64,000 nt of DNA, taken from positions 3,738,279 to 3,802,278 of the forward strand of contig NZ_CP011514.1 of assembly GCF_001653795.1 (NCBI RefSeq), given 5' to 3'. A program made the position numbers and the translations under genes. This document shows, one piece after another, positions 7,345-16,477 of this stretch. How positions within the stretch are numbered: the first letter of the stretch is position 1; each line of letters starts with the position of its first letter. The stretch comes from Mitsuaria sp. 7 (lineage in GTDB: Bacteria > Pseudomonadota > Gammaproteobacteria > Burkholderiales > Burkholderiaceae_C). The notes below the pieces were generated by a model that ran no database searches, was not told the DNA's origin, and saw only the letters and a program-made list of their open reading frames with translations.

Positions 7345-8472
7345 TCACTTCTTCAGCAGCAGCGCGGCAAGACGCAGCGCGATCTCGATCAGCGTGGGCG
7401 GCGAGCCCTCGCCGGACGAGGGCCATCCGGACGCATCCCACCCGCGTCCGCCATCGCGGCGCGCTTCGCGGCGCTCGTTCTCCGCGTCGTAGCGCTTCTC
7501 GTACTCGCCCTTCCAGAACAGGCCGTGCTTGCCGCCGGCCGGATCGCGGTGCTCGAAGTTGTACGAGGCCAGGCGCTCGCGGCGTTCGCGCTCGAGCTGC
7601 GCATCGGCCTCGTGCCCGTCGTGCTCGAGGGCGTCGAGCAAGGGCCCCAGGTCCTCCATCGACGGCGCGACCACCGTGTGATGGCAACGCCCGCAGCGCG
7701 TCTCGCGCGTCGGGTCCATGGGCGCGCCGCAACCGCGGCAGGCCCAGCCCACCGGCTTGCCGCCGTTGGGCATCAGCAGCGGCTCCGACGGCGAACGCCT
7801 GCGCAGCGCATTCGCCAGGCGCGGCATGTCCACCATCAGCAACGGGCTCTTGCACCAGCTGCAGTCCTCGCTCTTCCCGTCCGCCGGACCGCCGCAGTTC
7901 AGGCACAGCAGCTGCCGCTTCTCGGCCTGCAGCGCGTAGCGCTCGCCGGGCAGCAACGGGCGGACCAGGCCGCGCTCGGCCAGCATGCCGGCCTGGCTGT
8001 GCAGATGACCGCCGCAATTGCCGCACTCCAGCACCGGGAAGCGGCCATAACGCGTGAGGTTGCGGACTTCCTTCAGCGCCTTCGCGCACAGCGGGCAGGC
8101 GCGGTTCGGCTGATGGGGACGGTCGCTCTGGCGCAGGCGGTCCAGGTCGCGCAGCAGCTGGATCCAGGCGGCCGTCGAGAGATGCACCGACTCGCGCGCA
8201 TCGAACCAGACCAGGCCGCAAGGCTCGCAGTGATCGATGTCGACCGTGGCCGGTGCGTGGTGACCGGGCAGGCTCACATGGCGCATCGGCGCGCGGCATT
8301 GCGGGCAGTCGATGAACGCACCCTTGCGCAGCGGCAACTCGCCCGCCATCGTCAGCGGCGGCAGAGGCTGCAGCGACGACGGAACCGGCGGCGCGTCGGC
8401 CAGCGCCTGGGGCACGGTGTCGGGGAATTCGTCGCCGCCAGGGCGGCCCCGCGAGGAGGTCGGCAAGGACAT
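7345..8472 (-). CDS. Multi-zinc-ribbon protein with C-terminal hydrophobic segment
   Basis: 375 residues containing eight CxxC knuckles at Cys56/59, 82/85, 126/129, 150/153, 200/203, 214/217, 255/258 and 270/273, that is, four complete zinc ribbons. The first two pairs resemble zf-TFIIB ribbons (CPQC...CEPCGLVWFD). The tail is charged and Arg/Glu-rich (about residues 290-350) and ends in a short hydrophobic helix (TLIEIALRLAALLLKK) that may touch the membrane. The function is unknown. It converges on the binding-protein gene at 7317 with only 27 bp between the stops. Confidence 0.8.
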   Translation of the reverse strand: MSLPTSSRGRPGGDEFPDTVPQALADAPPVPSSLQPLPPLTMAGELPLRKGAFIDCPQCRAPMRHVSLPGHHAPATVDIDHCEPCGLVWFDARESVHLSTAAWIQLLRDLDRLRQSDRPHQPNRACPLCAKALKEVRNLTRYGRFPVLECGNCGGHLHSQAGMLAERGLVRPLLPGERYALQAEKRQLLCLNCGGPADGKSEDCSWCKSPLLMVDMPRLANALRRRSPSEPLLMPNGGKPVGWACRGCGAPMDPTRETRCGRCHHTVVAPSMEDLGPLLDALEHDGHEADAQLERERRERLASYNFEHRDPAGGKHGLFWKGEYEKRYDAENERREARRDGGRGWDASGWPSSGEGSPPTLIEIALRLAALLLKK

Positions 8473-8606
8473 GCCCGGTATTCTGACCCCTGCGCGGATC
8501 GCCCCGATGGGGGGTTGCGCGTCCTGCCGGCGTCAGCGTGAGACGCCTCACGGGTCGGCACGCCGCCTATAGTCCGGGTCTCGGCGAGCGACGACAAGGA
8601 AAGCCC

Positions 8607-9197
8607 ATGGTCAGGAAGCAACAGAAGAAGGCTGCGGCCCAGGCGGCGGACACGCCGTTCGCCGAGCAGGTGAAGACCTCGGCGCAGCAGATCTGGTCGG
8701 CGGGGCTGGCGGCGTTCGCGAAGGCGCAGGACCAGGGGGCGGCCACCGTCGGCAAGGCCGAGGCGACCCTCGACACCACGGCGCGGCGCATGAGCGATCT
8801 GGCCGGCGAAGTCGGCTCGCGTGCCGGCCAGCACTGGGACAAGCTGGAAGCCATCTTCGAGGACCGCGTGGCGCGCGCGCTCGCGCGGCTGGGCATGCCG
8901 GCGGCGGAGGAAGTCGCGGCGTTGAAGGCACGCGTCGAGGCGCTGTCCGCGGAGGTCGCGATGCTGCGCGCCGCGCAGGCCGGCAGCACCAGCACCAGCA
9001 CCACGCCGAAGTCGAAGTCGAAGCCGGCGGCCAAGCCTGCCGCGAAGAAGACGGTCGCGGCCCGGCCTGCGGCCAAGCCCGCCAAGACGGCCAACCCTCC
9101 GAAGGTCGCCAAGACCGTGAAGGCTGCAAAGGCCTCGAAGACCGCAAAGTCTGCAAAGCCTGCGAAGCCTGCAAAGGGCGGCAAGCGCACGACCTGA
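8607..9197 (+). CDS. Phasin of the PhaF/PhaI type (polyhydroxyalkanoate granule protein)
   Basis: 196 residues. Residues 15-130 form the amphipathic phasin region (AEQVKTSAQQIWSAGLAAFA, then a coiled coil EEVAALKARVEALSAEVAML). The tail from about residue 135 is a histone H1-like Lys/Ala/Pro repeat (KPAAKPAAKK, AKPAKPAKGG) that in PhaF binds DNA and helps share PHA granules between daughter cells. A TATAGT hexamer at 8568-8573 could be the -10 element. No other pha gene is in the window. The family assignment rests on the combination of coiled coil and AAKPAAKK tail. Confidence 0.85.
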   Translation: MVRKQQKKAAAQAADTPFAEQVKTSAQQIWSAGLAAFAKAQDQGAATVGKAEATLDTTARRMSDLAGEVGSRAGQHWDKLEAIFEDRVARALARLGMPAAEEVAALKARVEALSAEVAMLRAAQAGSTSTSTTPKSKSKPAAKPAAKKTVAARPAAKPAKTANPPKVAKTVKAAKASKTAKSAKPAKPAKGGKRTT

Positions 9198-9200
9198 CCC

Positions 9201-9217
9201 CGCCGCGTCGCGCGGCG
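9201..9217 (+). terminator. GC hairpin after the phasin gene
   Basis: CGCCGCG-TCG-CGCGGCG directly after the stop codon, but without a T run. It may stabilise the 3' end or act as a weak terminator. Confidence 0.35.
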
Positions 9218-9350
9218 GCGTGCACTGCGTCACGAAACGTATCCCGATCCCCATCGTGCAGGGGGATGGCACCCGCGGGTCGGTCTCGAACAATTCGACA
9301 CAAGCGCAGACGCTCCTGCGCGCCCCTTGTCGAACTCCCGAGCCCGCCCC

Positions 9351-9995
9351 ATGAAGCGCCTGATCACCTCCGCCCTCCTCGCCCCGTTGATGGCCGCCCC
9401 GCTGTTCGCCCTGGCCGCGCCGGTGAACCTGATCAACAACGGCAGCTTCGAATCCAACGTCGTCGGCAACGGCACCTGGACCACCGTCAGCAGCACGGTC
9501 GGCTGGACCGTCGGCCCGAACGGCCTGGAGATCCGCAACAACGTCGCGGGCAGCGCCTACGTCGGCAGCAACTTCGCCGAACTCGACACCTCCGCCAACA
9601 GCTGGATCAGCCAGACGCTGAACACCGTCGCCGGCCAGAGCTACTCACTGAGCTTCGCCTACGCGAACCGGCCGGACAACCTGGGCGCGGCCAGCAACGG
9701 CCTGTCCTGGAGCATCGGCAGCCTGACCGGCACCGTCGGCGACAACACCGACACCTCGTGGGCCACCTTCGCCACCACCTTCACCGGCACCGGCAGCCCG
9801 ATGACCCTGCGCTTCGCCGCCGTCGGCCGCAGCGACGGGTATGGCACCTCGCTGGACAACATCATCGTCAACACCGTCAATGCCGGCAGCAACGCCGGCG
9901 CCGTGCCGGAACCGCAGAGCCTCGCGCTGATGCTGGCCGGCCTGGGCGCGATGGGCGTCGTCCTGCGCCGCCGCAAGACGGCTGGCAAGGCCTGA
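9351..9995 (+). CDS. PEP-CTERM sorted exported protein (DUF642-like domain)
   Basis: 214 residues. An N-terminal signal peptide (to about residue 21, FALA) is followed by a beta-rich Gly/Asn/Thr/Ser domain with NLINNGSFESN and a W-containing core typical of DUF642/galactose-binding-like domains. The C-terminus is a classical PEP-CTERM signal: VPEPQSLALMLAGLGAMG, then the basic stop RRRK. Such proteins are handled by an exosortase, which recognises the PEP motif, and end up outside the cell, often with exopolysaccharide. No exosortase gene is present in this window. The ATG at 9351 begins the signal peptide. Confidence 0.9.
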   Translation: MKRLITSALLAPLMAAPLFALAAPVNLINNGSFESNVVGNGTWTTVSSTVGWTVGPNGLEIRNNVAGSAYVGSNFAELDTSANSWISQTLNTVAGQSYSLSFAYANRPDNLGAASNGLSWSIGSLTGTVGDNTDTSWATFATTFTGTGSPMTLRFAAVGRSDGYGTSLDNIIVNTVNAGSNAGAVPEPQSLALMLAGLGAMGVVLRRRKTAGKA

Positions 9996-10072
9996 CCCCA
10001 CGGACCAAGGCATTCGAGTCCTCGACGACTCGTTGGGAGCGCCGTGGGTAGAGACCGCGTGCGCGCAAGGAG

Positions 10073-10104
10073 AAAAGGGCACCCCGCGCGGGGTGCCCTT
10101 TTCC
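10073..10104. terminator. Bidirectional terminator between convergent genes
   Basis: A perfect palindrome, AAAAGGGCACCCC then GCGC then GGGGTGCCCTTTT, with T runs on both strands. It sits between the PEP-CTERM gene and the convergent carboxypeptidase gene and can serve both. Confidence 0.92.
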
Positions 10105-10177
10105 ATTGGGGGAGGCGGTGTCGGACCGGCCGACGTGCTTGGCCGACGTGCCTGGCCGACGTATTCGGCCTCAGTCT

Positions 10178-11674
10178 TCAGCCCAGGTAGCGCGACTCCA
10201 GGTGCCGGCGGAAGTGCGCCGGGTTCAGCGCCTCGCCGCTGGCGCGCTGCACCAGCTCCGGCGTTTCCCAGCGGCTGCCCTGCGACCACACGCGTGCCTT
10301 CAGCCAGTCGAAGACGGGCGAGAGTTCGCCGCGCGTGATCTCCGCGTCCAGCGTCGGACGCTCCCGGCGCATCGTCGCGAACCACTGCGCCGCGTACATC
10401 GCGCCCAGCGTGTAGCAGGGGAAGTAGCCGAACAGCCCGCAGCCCCAGTGCACGTCCTGCATGCAGCCGTCCTTGTAGTTGCCGCGCGTGTCCAGGCCCA
10501 GCAGCTCCTGCATCTTGGCGTCCCACAGCGCGGGGATGTCCTCGACCTCGATCTCCCCCTCGATCAGCGGGCGCTCGATCTCGTAGCGCAGGATGACGTG
10601 CGCCGGGTAGGTCACCTCGTCCGCGTCCACGCGGATGTAGCCCGGCGCGACGCGCGTCATCAGCTTGTGCAGGTTGTCGGCGGCCAGGCCCGGCTGCTGG
10701 CCGAGGTGGCGTTCCACCAGCGGCTGCAGCAGTCCGGCGAAGCCGGGATGCGAAGCCAGCTGCATCTCGAAGGACAGGCTCTGGCTCTCGTGCAGGCCCA
10801 TCGAACGCGCGCCGGCCACCGGCAGGCCCAGCCACTCGCGCGGCAGGTTCTGCTCGTAGCGGCCGTGACCGGTCTCGTGGATGGTGCCGGTGAGGCTCTG
10901 CAGGAAGCTGTCGTCGCGGTAGCGCGTCGTCATCCGCACGTCCTCCGGCACGCCGCCGCAGAACGGATGGGCGCTCTCGTCCAGACGCCCCGCCTCGAAG
11001 TCGAAGCCCAGCAGCTTCATCGCATCCAGGCCCAGCGCGCGTTGCGACGCGGCGGGGAACGGCCCTTGCGGATGGATCACGCGGTCGTCGGCCTGGCGCG
11101 CCATCACCTGCCGGATCACGCCGGGCAGCCACTGGCGCAGATCGCCGAAGACGCGGTCGATGTCGGCGGAGCGCATGCCGGGCTCGTACTGGTCGAGCAG
11201 CGCGTCGTAGCGGCTCAGGCCGGAGTCGTCGGAGAGGAACTGGGCCTCTTCCCGCGCGTAGCGGACGACCGGGCGGAGGTTCTCGACGTAGCCGCTCCAG
11301 TCGTTGGCGCCGCGTTGGCTGCGCCATCCGTGCTCGCAATGCGAGTTGGCCAGCGAGCGCGCTTCCACCAGCCGCTGCGGCACCGCGTTGGCCGAGCGCC
11401 ACACGCGGCGCATCTCACGCAGCGAGGCGCGCTGGAAGTCGTCGAGCGGCTCCTGCGCGGCGTCGTCGAGCAGCTGGCGCAGCGCCGGATCGGTGCCCAA
11501 CTGGTGGAGCAGTCCGCCCATCTCGGCGAGGGCCTCGGCGCGCGCCTGGGCGCCGCGCGCCGGCATGAACGCGGACTGGTCCCAGGACGCGATCGATTGC
11601 AGATGGGAAAGACGGTGGATGCGCTGATGGCGCTGGCACAGGGCGTCGTAGGCCGGCGTGCTGGTTGTGCTCAT
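10178..11674 (-). CDS. Carboxypeptidase Taq-type metallopeptidase (M32 family)
   Basis: 498 residues, the usual M32 length. Zinc-dependent carboxypeptidase acting in the cytoplasm on peptide C-termini. The HEXXH zinc motif is HETGH at residues 266-270, and the third ligand Glu is expected in the following GLHESQS segment. The family segments DVRMTTRY and GYIRVDADEVTYPAH are also present. It stands alone, converging on the PEP-CTERM gene across a shared terminator. Confidence 0.95.
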   Translation of the reverse strand: MSTTSTPAYDALCQRHQRIHRLSHLQSIASWDQSAFMPARGAQARAEALAEMGGLLHQLGTDPALRQLLDDAAQEPLDDFQRASLREMRRVWRSANAVPQRLVEARSLANSHCEHGWRSQRGANDWSGYVENLRPVVRYAREEAQFLSDDSGLSRYDALLDQYEPGMRSADIDRVFGDLRQWLPGVIRQVMARQADDRVIHPQGPFPAASQRALGLDAMKLLGFDFEAGRLDESAHPFCGGVPEDVRMTTRYRDDSFLQSLTGTIHETGHGRYEQNLPREWLGLPVAGARSMGLHESQSLSFEMQLASHPGFAGLLQPLVERHLGQQPGLAADNLHKLMTRVAPGYIRVDADEVTYPAHVILRYEIERPLIEGEIEVEDIPALWDAKMQELLGLDTRGNYKDGCMQDVHWGCGLFGYFPCYTLGAMYAAQWFATMRRERPTLDAEITRGELSPVFDWLKARVWSQGSRWETPELVQRASGEALNPAHFRRHLESRYLG

Positions 11675-11764
11675 GGCGGGGGTCTCCTGTCGGTCCCCGG
11701 ATTGTGCAAGCTCGGACGCTCGCCGCCAGCGGTCACCCCCGAAGTGGCGAGAGCATCCGTTCGC

Positions 11765-12247
11765 TCACTCAAAAATGGCAGTGCCGATCGCCGTCATGAG
11801 CAGGTAGCGCAGGAACTTGCCCACGGCCATGTAGGCCACGCAAGGCCAGAACGGCAGCCGAAGCCAACCGGCCAGGGCGCATAGCGGATCGCCGACGATG
11901 GGCAGCCAGCTCATCAGGCAGGTCTTCGCGCCGAAGCGGCGCAGCCAGCCGAGCACGCGCTGGTCCCGCGGCGTGTGGTGCACGGCGGCCTCGTAGGCAC
12001 GTTCCGCGCCATAGCCCATCCACCACGTGATCGCGCCGCCTATCGTGTTGCCCGCCGTGGCCACGAGGATCGCGGGCCAGAAGAGTTCCGGCTTCGCGAC
12101 CACCAGCACGAGCACGACGGGCTCCGATCCCATCGGCAGCAGCGTCGCCGAAATCAGCGCGATGACAAACACCGCGCCCAAGCCCACCTGCGGGAGAGAT
12201 AGGGTCTCCAGCATCAGGTGAATCATCTGTTGCAGCCAAGCTTCCAT
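11765..12247 (-). CDS. YqaA-type (DedA/SNARE-associated-like) membrane protein
   Basis: 160 residues with about four hydrophobic segments. FVIALISATLLPMGSEPVV and GNTIGGAITWWMGYGAE fit the short YqaA branch of the DedA/VTT superfamily, inner-membrane proteins linked to lipid scrambling or membrane homeostasis. GDPLCALAGWLRLPFW is the conserved second half. Its start codon is only 21 bp from the divergent gene at 12269, so the two promoters must overlap the opposite coding regions. Confidence 0.87.
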   Translation of the reverse strand: MEAWLQQMIHLMLETLSLPQVGLGAVFVIALISATLLPMGSEPVVLVLVVAKPELFWPAILVATAGNTIGGAITWWMGYGAERAYEAAVHHTPRDQRVLGWLRRFGAKTCLMSWLPIVGDPLCALAGWLRLPFWPCVAYMAVGKFLRYLLMTAIGTAIFE

Positions 12248-12268
12248 GCGTGGGATTATCTGAAGACC

Positions 12269-13222
12269 ATGTCCTTGCGCCGCCTAGCCGTTTCGTCGTT
12301 CGCGTTGATCGGCCTGGCCGTCGCCGGCTCCGGGCCCACGGGATCGACCCCGTTCGCGCTGTCCGCGCTGTCTGCGCCGTTCGGTACCGCGGCGATGGCG
12401 CAAACCTCGCCGCCGCCCTCCGCCACCCAGGCAAGCGCGGCGCCCGGTCCTTCGACATCGTCGCAGACGCCCCCGCAAGCGCCCCCGCCACCGATCGCCG
12501 GTTGTCCGATGCTGGTCGCGTCCGGCAACCCGCAGTACCCGCCTTATCTCTGGCGCGATCCCGCGGACGAGCAGAAGCTGGTCGGCGCCAATGCCGACCT
12601 GATGCAGTGGCTGGCGGCGGAGATCGGCATCCCGGTCGAGACCCGCTACGTCGGTCCGTGGGGCCGCGTGCAGGAGGAGATGCGCGCGGGTCGCATCGAC
12701 CTGATCGCGGGCGCCTTCTTCACGCTGCCGCGCACCGAGTACATGGACTACTTCCATCCCGCGTTCCGCGAGACGCGCAGCGTCATCTGGACGCGCGCGT
12801 CGGCGCCGGTCGCGTACAAGCGCTGGAGCGACCTCGCGCCCAAGCAGGGCGTGACGGTGATCAACAACAGCTTCGGCGTCGAGTTCGACAACTACGCGCG
12901 CCAGTCGCTGAAGATCAGCCAGGTCGCCAGCATCGAGCAGGCGATCCTGATGCTGCAGCGCGGCCGCGCCGACTACCTGATCTATGAGGACACGCCGGCC
13001 GAGGCCTATGCCGCGCGCAACGGCGGTCCGGCGATCCAGCCGCTGATGCCGGCGATCGCGCGCGAGGGCCTGTACGTGACGCTCTCCCACCGATCGCGTT
13101 GCAACACCCCCGAGCTGCGGGGCCGCATCGCCCGCGCGATCTACAAGCTGTCGCAGGACCGCGTGATGAACCGCTTCGTCGAGCAGGGCTTCGTGCTCTG
13201 GCGCAAGCAGCCATCCCTCTGA
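12269..13222 (+). CDS. Extracellular solute-binding protein, family 3 type
   Basis: 317 residues. The N-terminal hydrophobic segment is long (about residues 5-45), followed by a Pro/Ser/Gln-rich linker to about residue 75. The SBP_bac_3 fold begins at CPMLVASGNPQYPPYLW. Segments such as LVGANADLMQWLAAEIGIPVE, GRIDLIAGAFFTLPRTEYMD and VTVINNSFG are typical of polar amino-acid binding proteins. No permease genes adjoin it. The ATG at 12269 is chosen over an in-frame ATG at 12218, which lies inside the divergent yqaA-like gene. Confidence 0.8.
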   Translation: MSLRRLAVSSFALIGLAVAGSGPTGSTPFALSALSAPFGTAAMAQTSPPPSATQASAAPGPSTSSQTPPQAPPPPIAGCPMLVASGNPQYPPYLWRDPADEQKLVGANADLMQWLAAEIGIPVETRYVGPWGRVQEEMRAGRIDLIAGAFFTLPRTEYMDYFHPAFRETRSVIWTRASAPVAYKRWSDLAPKQGVTVINNSFGVEFDNYARQSLKISQVASIEQAILMLQRGRADYLIYEDTPAEAYAARNGGPAIQPLMPAIAREGLYVTLSHRSRCNTPELRGRIARAIYKLSQDRVMNRFVEQGFVLWRKQPSL

Positions 13223-13254
13223 CGGGGGCCTCGGAACGGGCAGCCCGGGGGCGG

Positions 13255-13260
13255 TATACT
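13255..13260 (+). promoter_or_regulatory. Candidate -10 element of the dusB-fis operon
   Basis: TATACT in a GC-rich stretch, 37 bp before the dusB ATG and followed by a T-rich tract (CTTTTTTG). No convincing -35 is visible 17 bp upstream, so this is only a candidate. Confidence 0.4.
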
Positions 13261-13297
13261 TCTGCCTCTTTTTTGTGCAACCGCTCTGCTGCTTCCG

Positions 13298-14419
13298 ATG
13301 TCCACGCCGCCGCCCGGCCAGTCACCCGGCCCTCTCCCGCTGGGTCCCTACGTCCTGCCGAACCGTCTGTTCGTCGCCCCCATGGCGGGTGTGACCGACC
13401 GGCCCTTCCGCGTGCTGTGCAAGAAGCTCGGCGCGGGGTATGCGGTGAGCGAGATGGTGACCTCGCGCAAGGACCTGTGGAACAGTCTGAAGACCTCGCG
13501 CCGCGCCAACCATGAGGGCGAATCCGCGCCCATCTCCGTGCAGATCGCCGGCACCGACGCGGCGATGATGGCCGAGGCCGCCGCCTACAACGTGGACCGC
13601 GGCGCGCAGATCATCGACATCAACATGGGTTGCCCGGCCAAGAAGGTCTGCAACAAGTGGGCCGGTTCCGCGCTGATGCAGGACGAGGCGCTGGCGCTGG
13701 AGATCGTCGAGGCGGTGGTCGCCGCGTGCGCGCCGCGCGGCGTGCCGGTCACGCTGAAGATGCGCACCGGCTGGTGCCAGGCGGAGAGGAACGCGGTGGC
13801 GCTGGCGCGCGCGGCGGAGTCCGCCGGCATCGCGATGGTCACCGTGCACGGCCGCACGCGCGAGCAGGGCTACAGCGGCCGCGCCGAGTACGACACCATC
13901 GCCGCGGTGAAGGCCGCGCTGCGGATTCCCGTGGTCGCCAACGGCGACATCGACACCCCGCAGAAGGCGCGCGACGTGCTGGCCGCCACCGGCGCCGACG
14001 CGATCATGGTCGGCCGCGCGGCGCAGGGCCGGCCGTGGATCTTCGCGGAGATCGCGCACTTCCTGGCCACCGGCGAGGAACTGCCCGCGCCGCGCATCGC
14101 CGATGCCAAGGGCTGGCTGATCGAGCACCTGCACGACCACTACGCGCTGTACGGCGAACTGACCGGCATGCGCAGCGCGCGCAAGCACATCGGTTGGGCC
14201 GTGCGCGCGCTGCCCGGCGGCGAGGATTTCCGCCGCCGCATGAACACCCTCGAGAGTTGCGACGGCCAGGTCCGCGCGCTGACGGACTGGCTGGACGCGC
14301 TGGCGGACGACCATGACCGGCTGCCCTACCTGGCGGTGACCGACGAGGATCTGGAAGACGCTGCTGCCGCTGCGAACGACGAACAACACCAAGACCAAGA
14401 AAGAAGGCTGACGGCATGA
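13298..14419 (+). CDS. dusB: tRNA-dihydrouridine synthase B
   Basis: 373 residues. FMN enzyme reducing specific uridines of the tRNA D-loop to dihydrouridine with NADPH. The TIM barrel opens with VAPMAGVTDRPFR (residue 26 on). The catalytic Cys is in INMGCPAKKV (Cys112), and the FMN-binding segments VVANGDIDTP and ADAIMVGRAAQGRPW are clear. The C-terminal tail is acidic and Gln-rich (EDAAAAANDEQHQDQE). The stop overlaps the fis start by four bases (ATGA), the classical dusB-fis arrangement, so the two are translationally coupled. Confidence 0.96.
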   Translation: MSTPPPGQSPGPLPLGPYVLPNRLFVAPMAGVTDRPFRVLCKKLGAGYAVSEMVTSRKDLWNSLKTSRRANHEGESAPISVQIAGTDAAMMAEAAAYNVDRGAQIIDINMGCPAKKVCNKWAGSALMQDEALALEIVEAVVAACAPRGVPVTLKMRTGWCQAERNAVALARAAESAGIAMVTVHGRTREQGYSGRAEYDTIAAVKAALRIPVVANGDIDTPQKARDVLAATGADAIMVGRAAQGRPWIFAEIAHFLATGEELPAPRIADAKGWLIEHLHDHYALYGELTGMRSARKHIGWAVRALPGGEDFRRRMNTLESCDGQVRALTDWLDALADDHDRLPYLAVTDEDLEDAAAAANDEQHQDQERRLTA

Positions 14420-14649
14420 CGCCCAAACCGATCGACGCCTGCATCCGCGAGAACCTGGAGGTCTACTTCAGAGACCTCGGTGGCGAGGTGCCGCACTCGA
14501 TGCACGAGATGCTGATCCGCCTTGTCGAGAAGCCGCTGCTGGAAGTCGTGATGCAGCACAGCGACGGCAACCAGAGCAAGGCCGCCGAATGGCTGGGCAT
14601 CAACAGAAACACGCTGCGCCGCAAGCTCGTCGAGCACAAGTTGATCTAG
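14416..14649 (+). CDS. fis: DNA-binding protein Fis
   Basis: 77 residues, the short betaproteobacterial form. Nucleoid-associated dimer that bends DNA and modulates growth-phase promoters. The C-terminal helix-turn-helix is NQSKAAEWLGINRNTLRRKL. It starts inside the dusB stop codon and has no terminator of its own, so it is made from the dusB transcript. Confidence 0.96.
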   Translation: MTPKPIDACIRENLEVYFRDLGGEVPHSMHEMLIRLVEKPLLEVVMQHSDGNQSKAAEWLGINRNTLRRKLVEHKLI

Positions 14650-14658
14650 ACCACCCCT

Positions 14659-14713
14659 ACCGGCTCCCGCCGGCCCCTCGAGGGGGCGAGCGCAGGAGCC
14701 CGGCAGAGCCGGT
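14659..14713. repeat. Intergenic inverted repeat between fis and purH
   Basis: ACCGGCTC (14659-14666) pairs with GAGCCGGT (14706-14713). Between them is a perfect 12-bp palindrome CCCCTCGAGGGG at 14674-14685. There is no T run. It looks like a dispersed intergenic palindromic repeat or an attenuating RNA structure in the fis-purH leader; the sequence alone does not decide which. Confidence 0.5.
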
Positions 14714-14763
14714 TCTCCGCGCTCCGCTTGGCAATACGAATCCCCCGCTTCCAAGGAATGTTC

Positions 14764-16344
14764 ATGGCCCAACTCACCGCCCTGATCTCGGTCTCCGACA
14801 AGACCGGCATCGTCGACTTCGCCAAGGCGCTGCATGCGCTGGACGTGCGCCTGCTGTCCACCGGCGGCACCGCCAAGCTGCTGGCCGACGCCGGCCTGCC
14901 GGTGACCGAGGTCGCCCAGCACACCGGCTTCCCGGAGATGCTGGACGGCCGCGTGAAGACGCTGCATCCGAAGATCCACGGCGGCCTGCTGGCCCGTCGC
15001 GACCTGCCCGAGCACGTCGCCGCGATCCAGCAGCACGGCATCGACACGATCGACATCCTGGCGGTCAACCTGTACCCGTTCGAAGCCACCGTCGCCAAGC
15101 CCGGCTGCACGCTGGAGGACGCGATCGAGAACATCGACATCGGCGGTCCGGCGATGGTCCGCAGCGCGGCCAAGAACTGGAAGGACGTGACGGTGCTGAC
15201 CGACGCGTCGCAGTACGCGCAGGTGCTCGAGGAGCTGAAGGCGCACGGCAAGACCAGCGACAAGACGCGCTTCGCCGCCTCGGTGGCCGCGTTCAACCGC
15301 ATCGCGCAGTACGACGCGGCGATCAGCAACTACCTCAGCGCGCGCCTGGAAGACGGCTCGCTGGCCGAGTACCCCGCGCAGATGAACAGCAGCTTCATCA
15401 AGGTGCAGGACCTGCGCTACGGCGAGAACTCGCACCAGACCGCCGCGCTGTACCGTGACCTGCATCCGGCCCCCGGCTCGCTGGTGACCGGCAGGCAGCT
15501 GCAGGGCAAGGAGCTGAGCTACAACAACATCGCCGACGCGGACGCCGCGTGGGAATGCGTGAAGAGCTTCGAGGCGCCGGCCTGCGTGATCATCAAGCAC
15601 GCGAACCCCTGCGGCGTGGCCGTGGCGGCGAACGCGGCCGAGGCCTACGCGAAGGCCTTCAAGACCGATCCGACGAGCGCCTTCGGCGGCATCATCGCCT
15701 TCAACCGCGAGGTCGACCGCGCCGCCGCGGAGCTGGTGTCCAAGCAGTTCGTCGAGGTGCTGATGGCGCCGTCGTTCAGCGCGGAGGCGCGCGAGGTCTT
15801 CAAGGGCAAGGTGAACGTGCGACTGCTCGAGATCGCGCTGCCGCCGGGCGGCACGCGTCCGTGGGACCAGGGCCGCAACGCGCAGGACGTCAAGCGCGTC
15901 GGCTCGGGCCTGCTGGTGCAGACCGCCGACAACCACTTCCTGACCAAGGCCGACCTGAAGGTCGTGACCACGCTGCAGCCGACCGCGCAGCAGCTCGACG
16001 ACCTGATGTTCGCGTGGACCGTCGCGCAGTACGTGAAGAGCAACGCGATCGTCTTCTGCGGCGGCGGCATGACCCTGGGCGTGGGCGCGGGCCAGATGAG
16101 CCGCATCGATTCGGCGCGCATCGCGTCGATCAAGGCGGAGAACGCCGGCCTGACGCTGACCGGCTCGGCCGTGGCGAGCGACGCGTTCTTCCCGTTCCGC
16201 GACGGCCTGGACGTGCTGGCCGACGCGGGCGCGTCCTGCGTGATCCAGCCGGGCGGCTCGATGCGCGACGAGGAAGTCATCGCCGCGGCCAACGAGCGCG
16301 GCATCGCGATGGTGTTGACGGGCGTGCGCCACTTCCGTCATTGA
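14764..16344 (+). CDS. purH: Bifunctional AICAR formyltransferase/IMP cyclohydrolase
   Basis: 526 residues. Catalyses the last two steps of purine synthesis, from AICAR to IMP. The N-terminal IMP cyclohydrolase (MGS-like) domain begins [19 protein letters not shown] and continues through [21 protein letters not shown]. The C-terminal transformylase domain from about residue 200 has [25 protein letters not shown] and [10 protein letters not shown]. The ATG at 14764 gives the normal N-terminus; the frame is open further upstream but without homologous residues. It probably continues the dusB-fis operon or has its own promoter in the 114-bp gap. Confidence 0.97.
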   Translation: MAQLTALISVSDKTGIVDFAKALHALDVRLLSTGGTAKLLADAGLPVTEVAQHTGFPEMLDGRVKTLHPKIHGGLLARRDLPEHVAAIQQHGIDTIDILAVNLYPFEATVAKPGCTLEDAIENIDIGGPAMVRSAAKNWKDVTVLTDASQYAQVLEELKAHGKTSDKTRFAASVAAFNRIAQYDAAISNYLSARLEDGSLAEYPAQMNSSFIKVQDLRYGENSHQTAALYRDLHPAPGSLVTGRQLQGKELSYNNIADADAAWECVKSFEAPACVIIKHANPCGVAVAANAAEAYAKAFKTDPTSAFGGIIAFNREVDRAAAELVSKQFVEVLMAPSFSAEAREVFKGKVNVRLLEIALPPGGTRPWDQGRNAQDVKRVGSGLLVQTADNHFLTKADLKVVTTLQPTAQQLDDLMFAWTVAQYVKSNAIVFCGGGMTLGVGAGQMSRIDSARIASIKAENAGLTLTGSAVASDAFFPFRDGLDVLADAGASCVIQPGGSMRDEEVIAAANERGIAMVLTGVRHFRH

Positions 16345-16477
16345 GGACGTCGCGCGGCAACAACTGCGGGAAAGAAATGTGACATGTTCGCGGCACTGAC
16401 GATCGGGTTTCCCCTGATCCCGGTGCTACCTTGCGCGCCGGCACCGTTCGGGTGCTGTTGTTCAAGAGCAAGCAAAC

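Noticed and set aside
10106..11884. Plus-strand open frame opposite the M32 carboxypeptidase
   Set aside because: The minus strand encodes a complete HETGH metallopeptidase; the plus frame is a compositional shadow.
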